A stretch of 64,000 bases of DNA from Methanomassiliicoccales archaeon LGM-RCC1 (GCA_030168575.1 CP115555.1:682001-746000); one strand, 5' to 3'; shown: positions 1 through 8,714, numbered from the stretch's first letter. Program-made: numbers and translations. The notes: generated by a model from the letters alone, not told the origin.

Positions 1-3000
1 GATTCCGTCGACTGTCAGGATCTTTCCGACCTGAACAGCAAGGGTTCCTGATGCGGGAACCTCCAGGGTCACTCCTGCAGGGATGGTGGTATTCATGTCG
101 ATGACCACAGTCTCGCTGGTGGTGATCTTGATGACCTCTCCTTCCTGTGCGCCGAGCAGTGCGTAGTACACATTGGTGTACTTCATGACGTTACCGTTGG
201 TGGAGGACACATCGCTGGTCACGGAGGTGTTCTTCAGTCCGGTCAGCTTGTTCTCGACGATGAATGTTCCCTTGACGTCAACGGAGGCGTTCTTAAGGAC
301 CGCTCCATCCTTGAGGGTCGCAGTTACGGACCTGTCATCGGTAGAACCGATGATGAGTGTCGCGCCGGCAGCCGCATCGATGGTGACATCCGCAGGGATA
401 TCGAGGTTGGACAGCACTTTGTTTGTTCCGCTGATTGTGAGCTTGGTGGCTCCGCTGTCGATCGCACTTGCGAGGGTGGTGTAGATGTAGGTCTTCGTTC
501 CGAGAGTATCCATCGTGTAGAGTGTTGCGTTGATGGTACCGGTTATTGCAGACTTGGCAAAGAGGGTTCCTACTGCGGTGATGGCACCATTGTTCGTGAT
601 GGTACCTGCATCGGACGAGGTCCAATACATACTGGTTCCATCGGTAACGGTGATCGTAGTGCCCTCACTGGTCGCGAAAGAAACGTCCTTTCCAATGGAG
701 AAAATCTCACCGGTGGCGAAGTATGCTCCATCCGTGTGAGCAGCGTTCAAAGTGATGGCAACGTCCGTTCCGGCGGCCGAGGCAAGGTCCGCACTGGTCG
801 CGCCAGAGAGAACGATGGCCGCGGAGAAATATTTGACACTGTTGTATGTCCAGGAGCTGATGCTCTCTGTGATAACGAGTCCGTAGATGATATCGTTCTG
901 AGCATTCGCGACAACGGTCATGGATTCTCCCTTGGGATCGGATCCCTCTCCGATGACTCTGCCCTTTGCCAATTTGAGACCATCGTCGGTGACCGTGATA
1001 GTCCTGTTTCCGTTGGTTCCTGCATCTGAATTATTTGTGAACTTGACCTCGGAGAGGTTGATCTCCGCAGCGTTCGCCTTCATGTTCAGTACGAGAGCGG
1101 CGGTAACGCTTCCGTCGATCTTGAGCTTTCCTGCGATACCGATGGTTCCGCTGACGGATCCGTCGATCGTAAGGACAGCATCGGATCCGACAATGAGTCC
1201 GGTTCCTCCCAAGACTCCGGTCGTGCCGACGTTCATCTTTCCTGCGGTGAGTTCGATTGCGGCGTCAGCAGTGAATGTTCCGTCCACTTCGATGGTTCCG
1301 CTGGAGACGACCTTATCAGCAGCGCCTGAATTCTCTGCGACGATAAACGTTCCCGCGATATCCATCGTACCCTGGTTGTCAAGCTGCATGATCTTGGATG
1401 TTATCAGACCAGGGACAGATCCGAGAGTAAGAGTACTATTCTTCATCACAGTAAGAGTGCTTCCGGGGGTGATGTTCAACGTTCCAAGGACATTGACAGC
1501 TACTCCAGGCAGGATGTTCACATTACCGACGATGTTTACCGTCTGATACTGTTTGAAAACGATGTCCGAGACGATATCGTGTGAAATATCGATGGTCTTC
1601 GAGGCATTCTCGATGTTGAAGTTGGATACGGTGATGTAGACCTTCTGACCGATGATCGCGTTTCCGTATGCGCTGAAGGTTCCATCATTGGTGGATGCTA
1701 CAGCAGGATTAATGGTCCTGTCTGCGGTAGATGTGATCGATCCGAAGACTGCGATCTCAGATCCTTTAGAGATCTTGACCGTTCCTTGTGTAGTTCTGCT
1801 ATTAACCGTCGTTGGATCGAGCGACAGCTCCGCACCCTCTCCCACGTTAAGCCTTCCGATGTTCTGTGTAGGGGAGTCATAATATCCCACTATCAATCCG
1901 TCAGTAGGCACGTTGAAGGTACCAGACTTCAGGGTAAGGGTTCCGATCAAGGCTTTCTTCGCGCCTGAACCGCTTGGACCGTCAATCGAGTCCACGACCG
2001 ATGTGGCCTCCTCGAGCATCCAGATCTTAGCTGTAAGGTTAGCGGCACCGATCTTATGTTCAACGGTTGTACCTACTTTCACAGTCAGGCTTGTCATCGT
2101 TGCCTTCTTGAGGTAAAGGTCATACTGTTGAGTGTCATCTGCGAGAGTTATCGAATCCTCTGCCACGACAGGGGTACCCATGACCGCAAGCACGCAATAA
2201 GTACTGCTAATCAACGGGGTACCCTGTTCGATCAGTGTACTCAACGCATCAGAAGCATAATACCAACCGTCGGCTTTACCACTTGCCACGAAGTTGTAAT
2301 CAAAAGCAGTCTGAGTCTTTATTTCAGAGCCATGTGCGCCTGTGCTAGCGTAGACTGTGAATACTCCGGAGTTGATAGTCATCGAACCGGCCGTGAGATC
2401 AGCATTGGAATCGAACTTGGGCATCGTCAGAGTTGTCACAGTTGCAGAGGTCCTGGTGACTTTGGTGACATCATTGGTCGAACTTGCACCTACATATCCT
2501 TTGAAAGTGATCTTGCTCACGATGTTGCTTGATTCCTTGTTCTGTACGATGGCGGATCCGTTGAATACGGTGAACTCGTCGGTGTTCGTATCCAGAGTGA
2601 TGGTCCCTGCATCGGCGCCTTTCGCGTAGTATGTGTATGAAGTATCAGAGTAATCGTAGAAGATCATTCCGTATACACCGTTAGCGTTGATTGCAACAGT
2701 CGATGTTATCGATCCGTCGGAATTAATCTTGAACGCCTTCGAACCGCTAGAATCCGCACACTGATATTTGATCAGACTGTCATCGTATGCTCCTCCACTC
2801 CATTTCTGGGTCGTGCTGTCATACGTGGCAGCAGCAGTCATGACATGGATGATCATATTATTGGCCGCTCCCGTGTCAACGTTCAGGGTAATTCCTGCCG
2901 TTCCAGGGTAAACGTACAGATTGATTGCGGCTCCGAACTCTGTTGTGTTCGTTATACTTGTAGAGGCTGTTCCGTCTACGTAAAACGACTTTACTTGGTC

Positions 3001-3144
3001 AACGGCAGAACTGGAAGAGAATCCATCCAGACTGTCGATAACACTTGCATCGTCGTCCTGAGCAGGAGCTATGGCAGCAAATACCGCGAAAGCCATTGCG
3101 AAGACAGCAAGGACAGCCAAGAACTTAGTTGTCTTTGTGTTCAT
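1..3144 (-). CDS. secreted adhesin-like surface protein, 3' end beyond window
   Basis: An uninterrupted minus-strand frame of 1048 codons runs from ATG at 3144 off the left edge, so it is a partial gene. The first ~28 residues (MNTKTTKFLAVLAVF...) form a signal peptide: basic start, Ala/Val/Phe-rich core, then QDDDAS. The rest is Thr/Ser/Gly/Val-rich with many short beta-type repeats of the form 'G-T-L-x-I/V-x-G/S', few charges and almost no Cys, as in archaeal parallel-beta-helix or adhesin-like proteins. AAAAGGA lies 9 nt before ATG 3144; an in-frame ATG at 3153 has no room for it. It is probably exported and N-glycosylated, possibly by the AglB encoded at 24.5 kb. No catalytic motif is visible and the exact ligand cannot be inferred. 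Confidence 0.8.
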   Translation of the reverse strand, partial: MNTKTTKFLAVLAVFAMAFAVFAAIAPAQDDDASVIDSLDGFSSSSAVDQVKSFYVDGTASTSITNTTEFGAAINLYVYPGTAGITLNVDTGAANNMIIHVMTAAATYDSTTQKWSGGAYDDSLIKYQCADSSGSKAFKINSDGSITSTVAINANGVYGMIFYDYSDTSYTYYAKGADAGTITLDTNTDEFTVFNGSAIVQNKESSNIVSKITFKGYVGASSTNDVTKVTRTSATVTTLTMPKFDSNADLTAGSMTINSGVFTVYASTGAHGSEIKTQTAFDYNFVASGKADGWYYASDALSTLIEQGTPLISSTYCVLAVMGTPVVAEDSITLADDTQQYDLYLKKATMTSLTVKVGTTVEHKIGAANLTAKIWMLEEATSVVDSIDGPSGSGAKKALIGTLTLKSGTFNVPTDGLIVGYYDSPTQNIGRLNVGEGAELSLDPTTVNSRTTQGTVKISKGSEIAVFGSITSTADRTINPAVASTNDGTFSAYGNAIIGQKVYITVSNFNIENASKTIDISHDIVSDIVFKQYQTVNIVGNVNILPGVAVNVLGTLNITPGSTLTVMKNSTLTLGSVPGLITSKIMQLDNQGTMDIAGTFIVAENSGAADKVVSSGTIEVDGTFTADAAIELTAGKMNVGTTGVLGGTGLIVGSDAVLTIDGSVSGTIGIAGKLKIDGSVTAALVLNMKANAAEINLSEVKFTNNSDAGTNGNRTITVTDDGLKLAKGRVIGEGSDPKGESMTVVANAQNDIIYGLVITESISSWTYNSVKYFSAAIVLSGATSADLASAAGTDVAITLNAAHTDGAYFATGEIFSIGKDVSFATSEGTTITVTDGTSMYWTSSDAGTITNNGAITAVGTLFAKSAITGTINATLYTMDTLGTKTYIYTTLASAIDSGATKLTISGTNKVLSNLDIPADVTIDAAAGATLIIGSTDDRSVTATLKDGAVLKNASVDVKGTFIVENKLTGLKNTSVTSDVSSTNGNVMKYTNVYYALLGAQEGEVIKITTSETVVIDMNTTIPAGVTLEVPASGTLAVQVGKILTVDGI

Positions 3145-3446
3145 ATATATCATTCCTTTTCAGCGGTGAACACTCGCCTCTGATCCGGGTTGTCCTCTTC
3201 ATCCAAAGAGGAAGATGTCGAAAAATCTCCGTTTACTTGCAGGACCCCATACCCTTAATCATGGATCCCGCGGGCCTTTCACCGCCCGACCACTTCTCTC
3301 TCCTCGGGCCCCTAATTTCCTTTGGATCGAAAAGAACGGTCGAAACAATCGAATCGCATTGCAGTATTAAGAAGGGACAAAAATCACGTCCAAGACTCTG
3401 AGTCCAGGAAGGATATTCAATGAATCTGCACGAAAGACGAAATCAA
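3145..3446. other. intergenic region between surface protein and regulator
   Basis: No coding frame is convincing here. The only structure seen is a short hairpin (CCTCTT/AAGAGG-type, about 3192-3214) in the 5' region of the surface-protein gene and pyrimidine-rich sequence around 3280-3310. The promoter of the surface-protein gene must lie here, but no clear TATA box was identified. Confidence 0.4.
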
Positions 3447-3875
3447 TCAGGGATCCGTCTTTCCCTCTACGATGTCGAGGATCTCCGACAGCAGCTCCGC
3501 CGCGGCACGTCCTTTCTCGGTGATGACGACCACGTTCGCGTTGGTCCTCCCGGTGAAGAACACCTGTACCAACCCCAGTCTCCGCAGGTCCTCGATCTTC
3601 CCGGCCATGTTCTGCCTCGCGACGTCGTTGTAGATGTCGCTCTTGGTCACCGGCGACATGGTGTTCAGGTACAGCAGCAGGGAGAGCACGTGCTTCCCCT
3701 CGAGCATCTCCAGGGCCGTCCTCTCGTCCCTGCTTTTGCTCTTCTGCTTCCTGGCGAGGAACTCCTTCACCTCGTCCGGCAGCTCGTCGTAGGAATGCGG
3801 ATTCTCCCACACGTTCCCCCTGTCGTCGAGCTTCTGCCCTATGGGGATGGACGTCCTCGCCTTCTCCGCCTTCAC
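3447..3875 (-). CDS. winged-helix transcriptional regulator
   Basis: 142 aa. Residues ~55-130 look like a winged helix: a helical segment (ALEMLEGKHVLSLLLYL), a recognition-helix region (TKSDIYNDVARQNMAGKIEDLRRLGLV), a beta wing (FFTGRTNANVVVITEKG) and a C-terminal helix. The 'L..LGLV......V.ITEKGR.AA' pattern is typical of MarR/PadR-like archaeal regulators. The N-terminal ~45 residues are polar and charged. The gene is divergent from the ribbon-helix-helix gene at 4102, and a TATTTC-N4-GAAATA palindrome lies 50 bp upstream of its start, which suggests autoregulation. The ligand is unknown. Confidence 0.75.
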   Translation of the reverse strand: MKAEKARTSIPIGQKLDDRGNVWENPHSYDELPDEVKEFLARKQKSKSRDERTALEMLEGKHVLSLLLYLNTMSPVTKSDIYNDVARQNMAGKIEDLRRLGLVQVFFTGRTNANVVVITEKGRAAAELLSEILDIVEGKTDP

Positions 3876-3924
3876 AGGGTCATCCTCCCTGGAAAACCGG
3901 AGGTTTCCGGCGTACTCGCAGCGA

Positions 3925-3940
3925 TATTTCTAATGAAATA
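3925..3940. promoter_or_regulatory. palindromic operator candidate, site 1
   Basis: TATTTC-TAAT-GAAATA, a perfect 6-bp inverted repeat with a 4-bp spacer, 50 bp upstream of the winged-helix gene. The same half-sites and spacer length recur at 4050-4065, before the divergent gene. Confidence 0.5.
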
Positions 3941-4049
3941 CGGCATAATTAGGCGGATTCCTTTAAGGAACACCGCAGCCAGATGTTCGGCGGGTATGCT
4001 GGAGCGACCGTCTTCCATGATGTTCTGATAGTGTTATCATCGATAAAAG

Positions 4050-4065
4050 TATTTCATTTGAAATA
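4050..4065. promoter_or_regulatory. palindromic operator candidate, site 2
   Basis: TATTTC-ATTT-GAAATA, with half-sites and spacing identical to site 1 at 3925-3940. It lies 36 bp before ATG 4102, inside the expected core promoter, so a bound protein would be expected to block transcription of the RHH gene. Confidence 0.5.
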
Positions 4066-4101
4066 CCTAATAAAAAGAACACACGAACAATCATAGGTAT
4101 C

Positions 4102-4314
4102 ATGGAGCGTAAAATCCGAACCGCACCGACATCGGTGAAGATTCCACCCAACATCCTCCAGTTCGTGGACAAGGATGTGGAGACCTCGGGAGAGTTCTCA
4201 AGCCGCACCGACTGGATAGTCGCCGCGATGCGCGAGTTCATGGCCAGGAGGATAGACATCCTCAGCAAGAGGAAGGAACTCTTCGAAAACGACGGCTCAG
4301 AGAAGAAGGACTGA
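4102..4314 (+). CDS. ribbon-helix-helix DNA-binding protein
   Basis: 70 aa. The pattern is typical of CopG/RHH proteins: a short beta strand (TAPTSVKIPP), helix 1 (NILQFVDKDVETSG), a turn with SSRTDWIV, and helix 2 (DWIVAAMREFMARRIDIL), then a charged tail. RHH proteins bind DNA as dimers through the beta ribbon. The gene is divergent from the winged-helix gene at 3875, and each gene has the same palindrome upstream, so one of the two proteins probably binds both. An antitoxin role is possible, but no toxin gene is adjacent. Confidence 0.7.
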   Translation: MERKIRTAPTSVKIPPNILQFVDKDVETSGEFSSRTDWIVAAMREFMARRIDILSKRKELFENDGSEKKD

Positions 4315-4516
4315 GCGAAACCGCTTGCTTACATAACACCCTTTTTTCATCCGACATTTGGTTCAATTAATTTGATAGTCCATCAAATGTTTGCTTTTTG
4401 ATCAACCCATGGATCCGTCCTTGACGTGATATTCGGCAATCAGCGTTCTCAGGTTACCATCTGATAAGGTGTTGGATAAATAATCCAAATTGATGACATG
4501 GCATTTGGGTTTGAAA

Positions 4517-4741
4517 ATGGACGAGAATAAGGTACAGATTTGCGGCATGGCGTTCATCAGTGGTTGGATCATGTTCTTCGGCTCGGCTATATTTCAGGCG
4601 ATAATCGATGTTAATCATACCACCATCGACTGGCTGAACCTTAATCCGTTGTATCATATCATCGGACCGTTGACCTACTTAGGATTGGCTTTCGTCATAG
4701 TATCTGCGATACTGCTGATCAGATTCTTCAGGAACAATTAA
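4517..4741 (+). CDS. small two-helix membrane protein
   Basis: 74 aa from ATG 4517 (MDENKVQICG). Two hydrophobic helices are visible: ~9-31 (MAFISGWIMFFGSAIFQAII) and ~48-70 (IIGPLTYLGLAFVIVSAILLI), followed by a positive C-terminus RFFRNN. TTG 4490 and ATG 4493 are possible earlier starts. A TATA-like TTGGATAAATAATCC around 4473-4487 would place transcription start near 4505-4512, favouring 4517 with a very short leader. No family recognised. A GC-rich hairpin follows the stop codon. Confidence 0.5.
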   Translation: MDENKVQICGMAFISGWIMFFGSAIFQAIIDVNHTTIDWLNLNPLYHIIGPLTYLGLAFVIVSAILLIRFFRNN

Positions 4742-4756
4742 CCTAACAAACAACAC

Positions 4757-4772
4757 GCCACCTCACGGTGGC
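4757..4772 (+). terminator. hairpin after small membrane protein gene
   Basis: GCCACC-TCAC-GGTGGC, a perfect 6-bp stem with a tetraloop, 15 nt after the stop at 4741. No long T-run follows, so it may instead be a 3' stabilising hairpin. Confidence 0.4.
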
Positions 4773-4828
4773 ATTAATCAATAAATGAATGCACGGACGA
4801 GACGTGTTTGGAACGGATCCGGTAATGA

Positions 4829-4836
4829 TTTTTATA
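4829..4836 (+). promoter_or_regulatory. TATA box of structured RNA copy 1
   Basis: TTTTATAC about 25 bp before the first predicted stem of the RNA. Copies 2 and 3 have equivalent boxes (TTTATACTT at 8318-8326; ATAAATACTT at 8541-8550) at similar distance, so each copy appears to be transcribed from its own promoter. Confidence 0.5.
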
Positions 4837-4854
4837 CTGACAACAGAATCGTAT

Positions 4855-5143
4855 GGTTGCAAGGCATGTAGCCTAGAGCAAATCTCCTCCCCCGAAGGGG
4901 AAGAGGTTTTTGGAGGTTGATTCCTCCTCACAACAGCATCCTGAAAGTCAGGATTGCTATTGCTAGCTCGGCTATGCGCCGGGCGAGCTCTAGGGCCAGG
5001 AACGCGGTTTGGAGTGCCTTGTTCCTCGGCCCGTTTTCATCAGACACTTTGTATCCTCCGATCAGAGCTTCTCAGGATAGGTATCCCAACCACGGAAGGA
5101 ATCCGCGGTGGGATTCCAAGTCCTGGCGCCACGAGATTTTTTC
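4855..5143 (+). ncRNA. unrecognised structured RNA, copy 1 (full length)
   Basis: A stretch without a credible ORF that folds into a chain of stems: AGGC 4862-4865/GCCT 4871-4874; CCTC+CCCC 4886-4893/GGGG+GAGG 4897-4906; GGAGG 4912-4916/CCTCC 4923-4927 with loop TTGATT; TCCTGA/TCAGGA 4939-4952; AGCTCG 4965-4970/CGAGCT 4984-4989; GGGCCAGGAAC 4993-5003/GTTCCTCGGCCC 5021-5032; and a 3' hairpin GGAATCC 5098-5104/GGATTCC 5111-5117, before a T6 run ending at 5142. The same architecture recurs at 8345 and 8566 with compensatory base changes. It shows none of the conserved motifs I know of RNase P RNA or SRP RNA. Ends are estimated from the TATA box and T-run. Confidence 0.65.
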
Positions 5144-5255
5144 GGGTAATATTTATGATATTGTCCGAGCGGTATAGTGGAAACTACGCTCTATCAATAT
5201 CTTTCCACTGAAGAATCTCCAAACTTTTTCTATTAGTATAGGATAACGACGGAGC

Positions 5256-6116
5256 ATGATAGTCATCGGCGGGTCCACATCCGAGGCTCTGGCGAAGCAG
5301 ATCGCCGAGGAGCTGGGATGCAGGTACATTCAGGCAGGCACAAGGAAGTTCCCCGACGGGGAAGTGTACACAAGGGTCGAGAGCGAGGAGTTCAACGACG
5401 ACGTCGTCATCGTACAGAACACCTTCCCGGACGACAAGCTAGTGGAGATGTTCCTCCTACAGGACATCGTCGCCGGGCTCAAGGCAAAGAAGGTGATCCT
5501 GGTCATCCCCTACTTCGGATACGCCAGACAGGACAGGCTCTTCAACCCCGGAGAGCCCGCCTCGGCCATTCTCATGTGCAAGCTGCTGGATTCGCTGGCG
5601 TGCGATCATGTCATCACGGTCGACATCCACAAGGAGGCCGTTCTGGACGCATTCACGTGCAAGCACACAGACCTCAAGGCCGCACCCGTCATCGCCGAGT
5701 ACTTCAAGGACAAGGGCATCGACCTGGTCCTGTCCCCGGACATCGGCGCGGCAGGCCGCGCCCAGTTGGTGGGAGAGACCATGGGCAAGCCCTACGACCA
5801 CCTCAACAAGACCCGCCTGTCCGGTACCGAGGTTAAGATCGCCCCCGCCTACATGGACTGCAAGGACAAGAGCATCCTGATCGTGGACGACATGATCTCC
5901 ACCGGAGGCACCATAATGACCGCCGCCCAGGCACTAAGGGACGCTGGCGCCAAGAGCGTTTCCGTGGCCTGCACCCACGGGGTGTTCGTGAACGGAGCGA
6001 TAGAGAAGCTCACCCACAGCGCCCTGGACAAGGTCCTGTGCTGCAACACTCTGGAGAACTCCCAGTCGCAGATCTCCGTCGCCAAGCTGATCGCCGATGC
6101 TGTGAGGAAGGGATGA
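5256..6116 (+). CDS. prs: ribose-phosphate pyrophosphokinase (PRPP synthetase)
   Basis: 286 aa, the usual length for archaeal PRPP synthetase. It makes PRPP from ribose-5-phosphate and ATP for purine, pyrimidine and amino-acid synthesis in the cytoplasm. Visible motifs are the N-terminal FPDGE region, the PYFGYARQDR segment (~86-95), VDIHKE (~122-127, catalytic/metal loop) and the PRPP-binding loop IVDDMISTGGT (~208-218). It is the first gene of prs-proS-trmI and overlaps proS. Its promoter lies just after RNA copy 1, with a TATA-like TATTAGTATAGG near 5231-5243. PurD and PyrF, elsewhere in the window, belong to pathways that consume PRPP. Confidence 0.97.
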   Translation: MIVIGGSTSEALAKQIAEELGCRYIQAGTRKFPDGEVYTRVESEEFNDDVVIVQNTFPDDKLVEMFLLQDIVAGLKAKKVILVIPYFGYARQDRLFNPGEPASAILMCKLLDSLACDHVITVDIHKEAVLDAFTCKHTDLKAAPVIAEYFKDKGIDLVLSPDIGAAGRAQLVGETMGKPYDHLNKTRLSGTEVKIAPAYMDCKDKSILIVDDMISTGGTIMTAAQALRDAGAKSVSVACTHGVFVNGAIEKLTHSALDKVLCCNTLENSQSQISVAKLIADAVRKG

Positions 6117-6118
6117 AT

Positions 6119-7522
6119 ATGTCCAACAAGGAAGACAACTTCGCTGAGTGGTATCTCGACATCGTCGAGAAGGCAGGGCTCTCGGACAAGAGGTACCCCA
6201 TCAAGGGAATGAACGTCTGGACTCCCTATGGATGGAGGATCATGAGGCAGATCGATTCCTACATACGCGAGGAGTTCGACGCAACGAAGCACGACGAGGT
6301 CTGCTTCCCCCTGCTCATCCCCGAGAGTCAGTTCGCCAAGGAGAAGGAGCACATCAAGGGATTCGACAGCGAGGTCTATTGGGTCACCCATGCGGGACTG
6401 GACGAGCTCGACGAGAGGCTCGTCGTAAGGCCCACATCCGAGACTGCCATGTACCCTATGTTCGCACTGTGGATCAGGTCTCACCAGGACCTCCCGCTGA
6501 AGACATATCAGATCGTCAACACCTTCCGTTATGAGACCAAGCAGACCAGGCCTTTCATAAGGGTGCGCGAGATCCACTTCTTCGAGTCGCACACCTGCCA
6601 CACCGATTACGATGACGCCCAGAAGCAGATCGACGAGGACATCGAGATCCTCGCCAGGATCGCGAAGAAGATCTGCCTCCCGTACACACTCCTCGTACGT
6701 ACCGAGTGGGACAAGTTCCCCGGAGCGTACTACACCGTCGGTATCGACACGTCGATGCCCAACGGAAGGACCCTCCAGATGGGTTCAATCCACCACTACA
6801 AGACGAACTTCTCCGAGCCCTACGAGATCACATACGAGGACAAGGACGGGGAGCACAAGTTCGTCCATCAGACCACCTACGGCATGTCCGAGAGGCTGGT
6901 CGGTGCGCTCATCGGAGTGCACGGCGATGACCAGGGCCTTATCATGCCTCCCGGAATAGCACCCTACCAGATCGTCCTGATCCCCATCTTCAAGAAGGAC
7001 AACCAGGAGACCGTGATGGCAGCCGCCAGGGAGATGGAGGCCATCCTGTCCAAGGCAGGATTCAGGGTCGAGTTCGACGACCGTGACGACCGTCCCGGTG
7101 CCAAGTACTACGAGTGGGAGATGAAAGGTGTCCCGCTGAGGCTCGAGCTCGGAGGACGCGACATAGAGAACAAGGTGGTCTCGTTCTTCAGGAGGGATTC
7201 CGGGGAGAAGGGAACCATCGACGTTGCCAACCTCGTTCCCGGAGTCCAGATGCTCCTTGATGATATCTCGGACTGCATGTTCAACAAGGCAAACGAGATA
7301 CAGAAACAGCGCACCCAGGACATCGATTCCCTTGAGAACATCCCTGAGGACAAGATCCTCAGGTTCGGATGGTGCGGATGCGACGAGTGCGGCCACAAGT
7401 TCGAGGACATAACCGGTTTCAAGATCCTGGGAAGACCCTACTTCAAAGAGGAGTTCAAGGGCAAGTGCATAATGTGCGGAAAGGATACGGATTCACCCGC
7501 TTACGCCGCACACACGATGTGA
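6119..7522 (+). CDS. proS: proline--tRNA ligase, archaeal/eukaryotic type
   Basis: 467 aa from ATG 6119 (MSNKEDNF). It charges tRNA-Pro. Class II motifs are visible: motif 2 'FRYETKQTRPFIRVREIHFFESHTCH' region and motif 3 around GMSERLVGALIGVHGDDQGLIMPP. An anticodon-binding domain follows, and a C-terminal domain with Cys ligands (GCDECGHK...GKCIMCGK) as in the shorter ProS type 3. ATG 6113 overlaps the prs stop (ATGA) and is the alternative start; 6119 places AGGAAGGG at better ribosome-binding distance. It is probably translationally coupled to prs and is followed 4 nt later by trmI. Confidence 0.96.
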   Translation: MSNKEDNFAEWYLDIVEKAGLSDKRYPIKGMNVWTPYGWRIMRQIDSYIREEFDATKHDEVCFPLLIPESQFAKEKEHIKGFDSEVYWVTHAGLDELDERLVVRPTSETAMYPMFALWIRSHQDLPLKTYQIVNTFRYETKQTRPFIRVREIHFFESHTCHTDYDDAQKQIDEDIEILARIAKKICLPYTLLVRTEWDKFPGAYYTVGIDTSMPNGRTLQMGSIHHYKTNFSEPYEITYEDKDGEHKFVHQTTYGMSERLVGALIGVHGDDQGLIMPPGIAPYQIVLIPIFKKDNQETVMAAAREMEAILSKAGFRVEFDDRDDRPGAKYYEWEMKGVPLRLELGGRDIENKVVSFFRRDSGEKGTIDVANLVPGVQMLLDDISDCMFNKANEIQKQRTQDIDSLENIPEDKILRFGWCGCDECGHKFEDITGFKILGRPYFKEEFKGKCIMCGKDTDSPAYAAHTM

Positions 7523-7526
7523 TCTC

Positions 7527-8300
7527 ATGGCTTTCGCTGAGAATGAGCTGATCTATCTGGAGGACGCCTCCGGGAAGAGGATATGGCTCAAGGTCGCAGA
7601 CGGTATGATGAAGGTCCAGTCGCTGGGTACGGTCGACGGTTCCAGGTTCAAGGACTTAGAGGAAGGGGACTCGGTCACCATAGTCGGTCGTGAGTACAGG
7701 GTTTTCAGACCCGGAGTGCTGGAGCTCATGGAGTCCCTGGACAGGGGTGCTCAGGTCATCACCCCAAAGGACGCTGCGACCATCCTTCTGCATTGCGACA
7801 TCAAGGCAGGCGACAGGGTCATCGAGGTCGGAGCTGGATCCGGAGGGCTCACCACCGCCCTGCTCCATTCCGTGGCACCCACTGGACAGGTACTCACTCT
7901 AGAACTCAAGGAGGAGAACGCCCTAAGGGTCAAGAAGAACACGGCCAGGGTCGGTCTGGACAAATATTGGTCCTACCAGATCGGCGATGCCAGGGAGATG
8001 AACGTGGATGTCGATTGGAAGGCCGATGCGCTGACCATGGACATGCCCGACCCGTGGCTCGCCCTTGACAATCTCGAGAAGCATCTGAGGGCCGGAGGAA
8101 GGCTCTGTGCATACGTCCCCAACATGAATCAGGCGGAATCCATCGTCAATGCCCTGAGGGAGCATGGATACAGTGACGTGCATGCATTGGAGAACATGCA
8201 GCGCGGCCTTGAGGTACACCCTGGAGGAGTGAGGCCTTCGTTCGAGATGCTCGGACACACAGGGTACCTAATCTTCGCCCGCAAAACGGCACGAATGTGA
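7527..8300 (+). CDS. trmI: tRNA (adenine-N1)-methyltransferase TrmI
   Basis: 257 aa. It is a class I SAM methyltransferase making m1A57/m1A58 in the tRNA T-loop. An N-terminal OB-like region (~1-60) is followed by the Rossmann fold with motif I VIEVGAGSGGLTTAL (~98-112), the acidic residue ending motif II (TLELKEENA), and motif IV 'ALTMDMPDPW' (~169-178), where D-[ML]-P is the adenine-site signature of the family. It is the last gene of prs-proS-trmI; two copies of the structured RNA begin right after its stop. Confidence 0.93.
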   Translation: MAFAENELIYLEDASGKRIWLKVADGMMKVQSLGTVDGSRFKDLEEGDSVTIVGREYRVFRPGVLELMESLDRGAQVITPKDAATILLHCDIKAGDRVIEVGAGSGGLTTALLHSVAPTGQVLTLELKEENALRVKKNTARVGLDKYWSYQIGDAREMNVDVDWKADALTMDMPDPWLALDNLEKHLRAGGRLCAYVPNMNQAESIVNALREHGYSDVHALENMQRGLEVHPGGVRPSFEMLGHTGYLIFARKTARM

Positions 8301-8344
8301 ATTCCTAGGTATAGTCATTTATACTTCACAATTTGTCTGAATGG

Positions 8345-8516
8345 TTAGGTGATGATAGACCTAAAGACATCCTCTGAATTGGGAAGAGGTTTGTGCGGTT
8401 AATTCCGCTCACGACAGGTACTCACTAATGGCGAGCACCAGTATCGCTAGGTCGATCAGAAACCGACCTATCTCTAGGGCCAGGGACGCCAGCTGGAAAC
8501 TATTGTCCCTTGGCCC
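8345..8516 (+). ncRNA. unrecognised structured RNA, copy 2 (lacks 3' hairpin)
   Basis: Begins about 25 bp after TATA box TTTATACTT (8318-8326). Stems: TAGGT/ACCTA (8346-8362), CCTCT/AGAGG (8370-8389), GCGG 8395-8398/CCGC 8405-8408 with loop TTAATT, TAGGTCG 8448-8454/CGACCTA 8464-8470, and GGGCCAGGGAC 8477-8487/GTCCCTTGGCCC 8505-8516. 109 nt are identical to copy 3. Unlike copies 1 and 3, there is no 3' hairpin or T-run; the promoter of copy 3 follows directly. It may be a partial duplicate. Confidence 0.55.
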
Positions 8517-8714
8517 GTCACTATTCTCTTGAGCGTAACAATAAATACTTCTCAGATGTTAGAACAATTAGGTTCTGAGATAACCTAGAGACCTCCTCCC
8601 CGAAGGGGAAGAGGTTTGTGCGGTTAATTCCGCTCACGACAGGTACTCACTAATGGCGAGCACCAGTATCGCTAGGTCGATCAGAAACCGACCTATCTCT
8701 AGGGCCAGGGACGC
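8381..8714 (+). repeat. tandem 109-nt direct repeat within RNA copies 2 and 3
   Basis: 8381-8489 and 8606-8714 read identically over 109 nt (offset 225 nt), from GGGAAGAGGTTTGTGCGG to CTAGGGCCAGGGACGC. Flanks outside this core diverge at once. It points to recent duplication or gene conversion of the RNA core. Confidence 0.85.

Noticed and set aside
5165-5200. tRNA-like D-arm sequence before prs (GAGCGGTATAGTGGAAACTACGC)
   Set aside because: No acceptor, anticodon or T arm follows in the proper spacing.
8346-8380. C/D box guide RNA (GTGATGA and CTGA in copy 2)
   Set aside because: The boxes are not kept in copies 1 and 3, where the region is a simple hairpin.
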